From: Gemmataceae bacterium
GTDB taxonomy: Bacteria > Planctomycetota > Planctomycetia > Gemmatales > Gemmataceae
Assembly: GCA_020847555.1 (NCBI GenBank)
Contig: JADLBT010000103.1
Span: 1-11,603, forward strand
Direction of reading: 5' to 3'
DNA length: 11,603 nt
Shown piece after piece: positions 6,717-11,603 of this stretch (positions are counted from its first letter, which is position 1; each line of letters starts with the position of its first letter). The notes under the pieces are model-generated. The model was not told the DNA's origin and did no database searches. It worked only from the letters and a program-made list of their open reading frames with translations. A program made the position numbers and the translations under genes.

Positions 6717-6791
6717 GTGCATGGTGGACGGTGGGCGGTGGGCGGTGGATGGTGGCGAGCAGGAGTGCTGCTCGCTGCCTGTCCACTGCAC
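6717..6791. repeat. Heptad-repeat nested inverted repeat upstream of kdsA
   Basis: The left part is a near-perfect tandem 7-base repeat at 6723-6755: GGTGGAC, GGTGGGC twice, GGTGGAT, then GGTGG. The centre is a perfect 8-bp hairpin, GCGAGCAG (6755-6762) with CTGCTCGC (6768-6775) and a 5-base loop. The outer ends pair too: GTGCA (6717-6721) with TGCAC (6787-6791), and GTGGAC (6724-6729) with GTCCAC (6781-6786). It starts 6 bases after the dehydratase stop and ends 28 bases before the kdsA start. The layout mirrors the element at 5564-5633. The four GG-rich repeats could alternatively form a two-layer G-quadruplex. Confidence 0.75.
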
Positions 6792-6807
6792 ACAACGAGG
6801 ATTCTCA

Positions 6808-6814
6808 GGGAGGG
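6808..6814 (+). promoter_or_regulatory. Ribosome binding site fixing the kdsA start
   Basis: GGGAGGG lies 5 bases before ATG 6820. It excludes the in-frame ATG at 6721, which would translate the GGTGG tandem repeat into a Gly/Trp/Asp-rich leader absent from KdsA. Confidence 0.75.
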
Positions 6815-6819
6815 TAACC

Positions 6820-7677
6820 ATGACAGTATCGGAAGTGGTCATTGGGCCGGTCGTGTGCGGGCCGGCGCGTCCGCTGGTGTGGATCGCCGGGCCGTGCGTC
6901 ATCGAGTCGCACGAGTTGACGTTGTACATCGCCGACCGGCTCCGCGAACTGGCCGACCGGCTGGATCTGCCGCTGATCTTCAAGGCGTCGTTCGACAAGG
7001 CGAACCGCAGCTCCGGCAAGTCGTTCCGCGGCCCCGGACTGCAGGAAGGATTGCGCACCCTGGAAACCGTCAAGCGCCGGACCGGGCTGCCGGTCACCAC
7101 CGACATTCACGAGGCGCACCAGGCCGCTCCCGCCGCCGAGGTGTGCGACCTGTTGCAGATCCCGGCGTTCCTTGCGCGGCAGACCGACCTGATCCTCGCG
7201 GCCGCCCGGACGCACGCCGCCGTCAACGTCAAGAAGGGCCAGTTCATGGCTCCGTGGGACATGCGCAACGTCGTCGCCAAGATGGAGGAGGCGGGCAACC
7301 GCCGACTGCTGCTGACCGAGCGCGGCACCACCTTCGGGTACGGCCAGCTGATCAACGACATGCGCGCCATCCCGTGGCTGCAGGATCTCGGCTGCCCGGT
7401 GATCTTTGACGCCACCCACAGCGTACAAATGCCAGGGGGGCGCGGCGACCGCAGCGGCGGCGACCGGCGCATGGTCCCCTATCTGGCGCGGGCGGCGGTC
7501 GCGTGCGGATGCGACGGCGTCTTCGTCGAGACGCACCCCGACCCCGACGAGGCGCTCAGCGACGGGCCGAACATGGTCGCCCTGGACGACCTGCCCGGCC
7601 TGATCGAGTGCTGCCTGCGCCTGCGCCAGGCTCTCGACGAGCCGGCGGCCGCCCGCATACCCGTACTCGCCGAGTGA
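6820..7677 (+). CDS. kdsA: 3-deoxy-8-phosphooctulonate synthase, metal-dependent class
   Basis: This 285-residue TIM-barrel enzyme condenses phosphoenolpyruvate with arabinose 5-phosphate to Kdo 8-phosphate, the cytoplasmic first committed step to Kdo of lipopolysaccharide. Substrate-site signatures include IAGPCVIES (22-30), [12 protein letters not shown] (54-65), TTDIHE (93-98), [12 protein letters not shown] (137-148) and [10 protein letters not shown] (166-175). Cys26 lies where metal-independent KdsA has Asn. With His200 (DATHSVQ), Glu237 (FVETHPDP) and Asp248 (SDGPN) it gives the complete metal set of class II enzymes such as that of Aquifex. A short insertion of Gly/Arg/Asp occurs at 206-215, in the region of the family's mobile loop. 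Its presence implies an outer membrane with Kdo-containing lipopolysaccharide. Other Kdo or lipid A genes are not in the window. The gene is preceded by a structured repeat, which may influence its expression. Confidence 0.96.
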   Translation: MTVSEVVIGPVVCGPARPLVWIAGPCVIESHELTLYIADRLRELADRLDLPLIFKASFDKANRSSGKSFRGPGLQEGLRTLETVKRRTGLPVTTDIHEAHQAAPAAEVCDLLQIPAFLARQTDLILAAARTHAAVNVKKGQFMAPWDMRNVVAKMEEAGNRRLLLTERGTTFGYGQLINDMRAIPWLQDLGCPVIFDATHSVQMPGGRGDRSGGDRRMVPYLARAAVACGCDGVFVETHPDPDEALSDGPNMVALDDLPGLIECCLRLRQALDEPAAARIPVLAE

Positions 7678-7762
7678 GCGACCAGAAGCGTCCCCGGCGC
7701 CGTCGGACCAACCCGGAGCGCCAGCCGGCGGCCCGAGCCATCACCTGAGGACCGGGAGCACC

Positions 7763-9991
7763 ATGAGCCGAACCCCTCGCCACCCGCGGGCTGTCGCCCT
7801 GTGGCTCGTCCCGCTGGCCGTCTGGGTGTCGGCCGGCTGCAGCCGCGCCCCCGACATCCAGGAGCCGGCCAGGAAGCAGGTCGAGGTGGTGGAAGACCCG
7901 CTCGCCGAGGCCCGCGAGTTCGCGCGCAAGGCGACCGAGCCCAGCGGCTACCGCGACGCCCTGCAACAGGTCAACCGCTTCCTCGCGGACCACCCCGACG
8001 CCCTGCCCCGCCACGAGCCCTCCGCCAAGATCCTCCCGGCCCTCGCAAAGCTCCTCACGGGTCGCTCGGTGCCCGACGCGGAGCGGCAGAATCCGAAGGC
8101 ACTCTACAAGCGGTTGCTCGTTGAGCGGGTCGGCCTGCGGGACGACGAGCTGCTGGAAGTGGGCGCGGAGCGATTCACCCCGCTCGACGCTCACTACCTG
8201 GAGTTCTGCATGGTGCTGCGCGACGCCGCCCGCTCTCTGCGGCTGAACGACCAGATCGGGGTGGACCGGCTCGATCAGGTGCGGCAGGCGTTCGACTGGG
8301 TGATGCGGCACGTCGCGCTGGCGGAGACCGGAGGCCCGCTGGAGCCGCCGGAGTTCGCTCTTCGCCGCGGCCACGGCGGCGGGCGCGAGCGGGGTCTGGT
8401 TTTCCTCGCTCTGCTCGCTCAGATAGGCGTGGACGGGTGTGCCGTTGCCGTCCCGGGAGACGGGAAAGAGGCTGTTCGCCACCCCCTCTTCGGCGCACTG
8501 CTGGAGGGCAAGGGGCGAGCCGACGTGTTCCTTTTCGACCCGCGTCTCGGCGTCCCCCTGCCGGCACCCGACGACAAGGGCGTTGCCACCCTCGCCCAGC
8601 TGCGCGGCCAGCCCGAGAAGATCCTGACCGCCCTCAGCCCCAGCAAGACGTGCCCCTGCGACGTGACGCCTGCGCAGGCGAAGCAGGCTCGGGTCGAACT
8701 GGTGCTGCCGCTGTCCGCCCTGTCCGTGCGCGCCCGGTTTCTGGAGGAAGACGTGTTCGCCGCCCACGACCGGGTTGTTCTGGCCGCACGCCCGGAACGG
8801 CTCCTGCCGCGCTTCGAGGCGGCAGTCGGGAGCGCGGTCGGGGTGTGGAACTGGCCCGGGGCGGCGGGCGAGCCTCTTCCCCGCACGCCGACCGGGGTGC
8901 TCCGTCTTTCCCTGCCCCCGACGGAGGGCGGGACCGACGAGACTCAGCGCTATCAGCGGCATCTGGCCGAGTTGATGCCGTGGGCGCCGGTGACGGCCGA
9001 GCTTCGGCGGCTGGGAATCACCGAGGATCTCCAGCGGAGCGCGGGCGAGGACCAGATCCGGGCCGTCATTTACAACCTGTACCGGCAGTACATCCAGGTT
9101 CCGCGCGAGCAGCTGGTCCGCGGTCGGCTGGACGAGGCCTCGGGGCGGCTCGGCCGGCTGCAGGTGGTGCTGGGCGAGTACGACGACGCCCTGAGCCGGG
9201 GCAAGGGCGAGTTTGAGCAGAACCTCCGGGAGTGGCGGGAGCGGGTGAAGGCGGCCGCCGTCAAGAAGGTGCGTGAGGGCGACGTGAAGGCGTGGGAGGC
9301 GGCGTTTGGTGGAGACGAATACCTGGGCAGCCTGCTCCGGGGGGGCGAGGACGAGGCCGACCGCCGCAAACTACGCACCGGGATGCTCGGCCACGTCGTC
9401 TTCCAGGCCGCCGGCCCGACGATGCGCAAGGACGTGCGCTTCCTCCAGGCGTTGCGGCTGAGCGAGAAGGCGGTCCGGCTGGAAGCGCGGCTCCAGGCCA
9501 GCCGCGCCGGCGGCCAGAAGCCCGGTCAGCGGCTGGAGAGGGACGTGCTGTCCGCCTGGGAGAACGCCCAGTCGAACTGGGGGAACTACGCCTATGACTA
9601 CCCGCTTAGCTCGGAGGGGATCGAGCGGCGGGTGAAAGAGGTTCGCGAACACCAGAACCGGGGGGAGCCCGAGCAGGCAGTGGCGACGATCCGGTATCTG
9701 TTCCGCGACCTGCGCCGGTCGCTGATCGCCCGGCTGTACCAGGCGGAAGCCGCCGCCCGGGCCGGCCACGCGGCGGTGGCGCGCCAGGCTCTTGCCAGCG
9801 TCCAGCAGCAGGCCGAGGCGGCCGTTTCCTCCGCCGGATTGGACGAGCTGCGCAAGGAGTTCTTCGCCGCGGTCCAGTCGCCCGAAGCGCGGGCAGCGCT
9901 GTTCGGCGACCTGGCGCCTTCCGGCACGGTGTTCTGGACGCGCTGCCGGGCTCACCTGGAGGCCGCCCGGTTGGCGCCCGGAGGCGGTTAG
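7763..9991 (+). CDS. Large lipoprotein with degenerate transglutaminase-like segment, unknown function
   Basis: This encodes 742 residues. The N-terminus has a basic start, a hydrophobic stretch (10-22) and a lipobox ending SAGC with Cys26, so it is likely lipidated and exported. ATG 7763 has GGGAG 4 bases upstream. Residues about 170-235 resemble the core helix of transglutaminase-like domains: DWVMRHVAL, then GHGGGRERGLVFLALLAQIGVDGC. At the position where active enzymes have the nucleophile Cys, this protein has Arg/Glu. Cys226 lies later, in the strand, and no catalytic His is evident. It is therefore probably non-enzymatic. Residues 295-310 carry a CPC pair (Cys297, Cys299). The C-terminal half (about 395-742) is mostly helical and highly charged, with coiled-coil-like stretches at 448-510 and 620-690. 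It starts 85 bases after kdsA. The fold assignment is pattern-based inference; no precise function is claimed. Confidence 0.85.
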   Translation: MSRTPRHPRAVALWLVPLAVWVSAGCSRAPDIQEPARKQVEVVEDPLAEAREFARKATEPSGYRDALQQVNRFLADHPDALPRHEPSAKILPALAKLLTGRSVPDAERQNPKALYKRLLVERVGLRDDELLEVGAERFTPLDAHYLEFCMVLRDAARSLRLNDQIGVDRLDQVRQAFDWVMRHVALAETGGPLEPPEFALRRGHGGGRERGLVFLALLAQIGVDGCAVAVPGDGKEAVRHPLFGALLEGKGRADVFLFDPRLGVPLPAPDDKGVATLAQLRGQPEKILTALSPSKTCPCDVTPAQAKQARVELVLPLSALSVRARFLEEDVFAAHDRVVLAARPERLLPRFEAAVGSAVGVWNWPGAAGEPLPRTPTGVLRLSLPPTEGGTDETQRYQRHLAELMPWAPVTAELRRLGITEDLQRSAGEDQIRAVIYNLYRQYIQVPREQLVRGRLDEASGRLGRLQVVLGEYDDALSRGKGEFEQNLREWRERVKAAAVKKVREGDVKAWEAAFGGDEYLGSLLRGGEDEADRRKLRTGMLGHVVFQAAGPTMRKDVRFLQALRLSEKAVRLEARLQASRAGGQKPGQRLERDVLSAWENAQSNWGNYAYDYPLSSEGIERRVKEVREHQNRGEPEQAVATIRYLFRDLRRSLIARLYQAEAAARAGHAAVARQALASVQQQAEAAVSSAGLDELRKEFFAAVQSPEARAALFGDLAPSGTVFWTRCRAHLEAARLAPGGG

Positions 9992-10046
9992 CGGCTGCCT
10001 CGGGCCATGTCTGAGGGTCGGAACGGCGGACGCGACGCGGGACGCA

Positions 10047-11030
10047 ATGGCCATCTTCCTCCTTCGCCGCTGGTTCGTGCTGGTGCTGGCGGCGGGCGGT
10101 GCGCTGGCGGTGTGGCGTCCGCTCTGGTTCGGCTGGGCGGGGCACGTCGATCCGCGCCTGGTCGTCGCCGGCGCCCTGTTCCTCATGGCGTGGGCGCTTC
10201 CCGCCCGCCGCCTGGCCCGCGCGATCGGCCGGCCGTGGCCCGCACTGTGGGCCGTGGGCGTCAGCTACGCCATCCTCCCCGCCGCCGGCTGGGCCGCCGG
10301 CCTGGTCCTGCCGACCGATCTCCGCGTCGGTCTGCTGCTCATCACCTGCGTGCCGTGTACCCTGGCGTCGGCGGTCCTCTGGACGCGCCGGGCCGGCGGC
10401 GACGAGGCGGTCGCCCTGGTGACCACCTTCGCGACGACGGCGTCGAGCTGGTTGGTGACCCCGGCCTGGCTGATTCTCGGCACCGGGGCCGCTGTGGGGG
10501 TGGACCGGACTGCCATGATGGCCGACCTGGCCCTGACGCTGCTTCTGCCGGTCGGGGTGGGGCAACTCTGCCAGGCGTGGGCGCCGCTGGCGCGGGCCGC
10601 CATCCGGTTCAAGGCACCTCTCGGAGTGGTGTCGCAGCTCCTGATCCTGCTCATCCTGCTGCGGGCGGCGGCGAGCGTCGGCGAACGGCTTCAGCAAGGA
10701 ACGGCCGCCGCCTCGGGCGTCGCCCTGGCCGGGACGGTAGTGGCGTGCGTTGGGGTCCACCTGGCGGCGCTGGGGTGCGGACTCTGGGGAGGGAAGGGCT
10801 TCGGCTTTGACGCCCCCGCGCGGGTGGCGGTGGCATTCGCGGGCAGCCAGAAAACGTTGCCGGTCGCGCTGCTCCTCTTCGAGCGCTACTTCCAGGCCGA
10901 CTACCCGCTGGCGGTACTGTCCATCACCTTTTATCACTTCGGACAGCTTATCGTGGACACCTTCATCGCCGACGCCCTGGCGCTGCCAGCCGATTGCCTG
11001 GAGCGGGGACGTCAAGAACCTCACCCCTGA
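10047..11030 (+). CDS. SBF-like (bile acid:sodium symporter superfamily) membrane transporter
   Basis: This encodes 327 residues with about ten hydrophobic segments, near 9-28, 36-53, 66-88, 94-112, 121-144, 157-176, 191-208, 223-246, 258-280 and 286-308. The topology and the AFAGSQKTLPVAL stretch (263-275) match the SBF-like branch that contains YfeH and SLC10A7. In that branch a G/S-x-K-S/T motif lies in the crossing helix. The other half-site is represented by ITCVPCTLASAV (99-110), where two cysteines replace the small polar residues more usual there. The likely role is sodium- or proton-coupled uptake of an organic anion at the inner membrane; the substrate is unknown. ATG 10047 starts MAIFLLRRW, a clean first helix. 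The ribosome site is weak. Longer in-frame extensions upstream run into the lipoprotein gene and are rejected. The 55-base gap to that gene suggests co-transcription. Confidence 0.88.
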   Translation: MAIFLLRRWFVLVLAAGGALAVWRPLWFGWAGHVDPRLVVAGALFLMAWALPARRLARAIGRPWPALWAVGVSYAILPAAGWAAGLVLPTDLRVGLLLITCVPCTLASAVLWTRRAGGDEAVALVTTFATTASSWLVTPAWLILGTGAAVGVDRTAMMADLALTLLLPVGVGQLCQAWAPLARAAIRFKAPLGVVSQLLILLILLRAAASVGERLQQGTAAASGVALAGTVVACVGVHLAALGCGLWGGKGFGFDAPARVAVAFAGSQKTLPVALLLFERYFQADYPLAVLSITFYHFGQLIVDTFIADALALPADCLERGRQEPHP

Positions 11031-11060
11031 TGCAGGTTCCAGAGGGGGCCAGGAGTTTGT

Positions 11061-11135
11061 GGAAAGCCCACGGATCACGTCCCGTGGACCAGGTTCCCAG
11101 CACCTGACTCACGGGACGTGCCCCGTGGGCTTTCC
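11061..11135. repeat. 75-base nested inverted repeat upstream of larC
   Basis: Two 26-base arms (11061-11086 and 11110-11135) are complementary at 24 of 26 positions, reading inward from GGAAAGCCCACGG. Each arm also contains its own smaller dyad, CCACGG/CCGTGG on the left and CACGGG/CCCGTG on the right. The 23-base centre pairs again through CAGGT (11090-11094) and ACCTG (11102-11106). It begins 30 bases after the transporter stop and ends 18 bases before the larC ribosome site. It could end the transporter transcript, shape the larC leader, or be a dispersed palindromic repeat. No T-run follows, so it is not a standard intrinsic terminator. Confidence 0.85.
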
Positions 11136-11153
11136 GGCCAGTACAATCGACCG

Positions 11154-11161
11154 AAAGGAGG
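11154..11161 (+). promoter_or_regulatory. Strong ribosome binding site fixing the larC GTG start
   Basis: AAAGGAGG, a near-complete complement of the 16S rRNA tail, lies 8 bases before GTG 11170. A TACAAT sequence at 11142-11147 might be a -10 box but has no matching -35, because the region upstream is the palindrome. Confidence 0.8.
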
Positions 11162-11169
11162 ACTGCCCG

Positions 11170-11603
11170 GTGCGCGTGGCGCATTTTGATTGTTTCAGCG
11201 GCATTAGCGGCGACATGACCCTCGGCGCCCTGATCGACGCGGGCGTCGAGGCGGACGCGGTCTGTGCCGGTATCGCCTCGCTCGGGTTGCCGGTGACCGT
11301 CGCGGTCGAGAAGGTGCGCAAGGGCGGCTTTGCGGCCACGTCTGTGCGCATTGAGGCACCCGAAGAACACACCCACCGCTTCCTGCCGGACATCGAGGCC
11401 ATCCTGCAGCGCGGCAGCCTGACGCCCGTTCAGCGCGACCTGGCGCTGCGCATCTTCCGGCGCCTGGCCGAGGCGGAGGCCGCCGCTCACGGCATGCCGC
11501 TGGAGAAGGTCCACTTTCACGAGGTCGGCGCCCTCGACAGCATCGCCGACATCGCCGGGGCCGCCATCGCTCTCGACCTCCTCGACGTGGAGCGTTTCAC
11601 CAG
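11170..11603 (+). CDS. larC: Nickel-pincer cofactor biosynthesis protein LarC, 3'-truncated
   Basis: The first 144 residues of LarC (DUF111 family) are visible and the frame runs off the window. LarC inserts nickel into pyridinium-3,5-bisthiocarboxylic acid mononucleotide using CTP. This completes the cofactor used by lactate racemase LarA and related racemases or epimerases. The N-terminal signature FDCFSGISGDMTLGALIDAG (residues 6-25) and the second signature KVHFHEVGALDSIADIAGA (113-131) are both clear. The start is a GTG supported by an excellent Shine-Dalgarno, giving MRVAHFDCFSG, the standard beginning for this family. In some lactobacilli larC is split by a programmed frameshift. Whether that applies cannot be seen because the 3' half is missing. 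No larA, larB or larE lies in the window. A large palindrome precedes the gene. Confidence 0.95.
   Translation, partial: MRVAHFDCFSGISGDMTLGALIDAGVEADAVCAGIASLGLPVTVAVEKVRKGGFAATSVRIEAPEEHTHRFLPDIEAILQRGSLTPVQRDLALRIFRRLAEAEAAAHGMPLEKVHFHEVGALDSIADIAGAAIALDLLDVERFT

Noticed and set aside
5564..6791. CRISPR-like array from the GGTGG-rich repeats
   Set aside because: The units are 7 bases with no spacers, and the two clusters are separated by genes. No Cas gene is present.
6721..6819. N-terminal extension of KdsA from ATG 6721
   Set aside because: It would translate the tandem heptad repeat and hairpin. ATG 6820 has a strong ribosome site at the right spacing.
7556..8962. A 468-codon open frame on the minus strand
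   Set aside because: It is antisense to kdsA's end and to the lipoprotein gene, with no recognisable motif and no ribosome site; a shadow of the real frames.
9606..11078. A 490-codon open frame on the minus strand
   Set aside because: It lies antisense to the end of the lipoprotein gene and the whole transporter gene. The product is a low-complexity Arg/Gly/Pro/Gln-rich shadow typical of high-GC coding DNA.
11061..11135. Intrinsic terminator for the transporter gene
   Set aside because: The stem is long and strong, but no U-tract follows and the arms are much longer than a normal terminator stem, so it is listed as a repeat.

Overview
The window is GC-rich and densely coding. It encodes ordinary Gram-negative housekeeping functions, including a class II Kdo8P synthase for lipopolysaccharide and a lipobox-bearing lipoprotein. 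Mixed in are large or multi-membrane proteins that fall into no textbook family. Short intergenic palindromes recur. Together this suggests a planctomycete, probably near Gemmata. That placement is inferred from gene style and base composition, not from a marker gene.

Region by region. Positions 1-1002 hold the C-terminal part of a helical-repeat protein of unknown function, cut by the window edge. A 257-base intergenic stretch follows, with an AT-richer patch, a weak promoter and two operator-like dyads. Next comes a same-strand run: two related four-helix membrane proteins (1260-1766 and 1848-2504), a class III sirtuin deacylase (2507-3325) and folD (3306-4190). The last three are packed with a 2-base gap and a 20-base overlap. 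The only minus-strand gene is a secreted esterase-D-like hydrolase (4245-5381), convergent with folD. Rightwards again, a PlsC-type acyltransferase and a pterin carbinolamine dehydratase overlap by ATGA (5648-6711). They are followed by kdsA (6820-7677), a 742-residue lipoprotein with a degenerate transglutaminase-like segment (7763-9991) and an SBF-like ten-helix transporter (10047-11030). The 5' part of larC starts at 11170 and runs off the window.

Functional links are modest. PlsC (phospholipid acylation), KdsA (Kdo), the lipoprotein and the transporter all concern the cell envelope. FolD and the sirtuin belong to one-carbon and NAD-dependent acyl-lysine metabolism. LarC makes the nickel-pincer cofactor.

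No defence system, CRISPR array, transposase, tRNA or rRNA was seen. The most unusual non-coding content is three nested inverted-repeat elements. Two carry GGTGGRY-like heptad repeats and sit directly upstream of plsC and kdsA. A third, a 26-base near-perfect inverted repeat, sits just upstream of larC. These look like dispersed structured repeats placed in 5' leaders.
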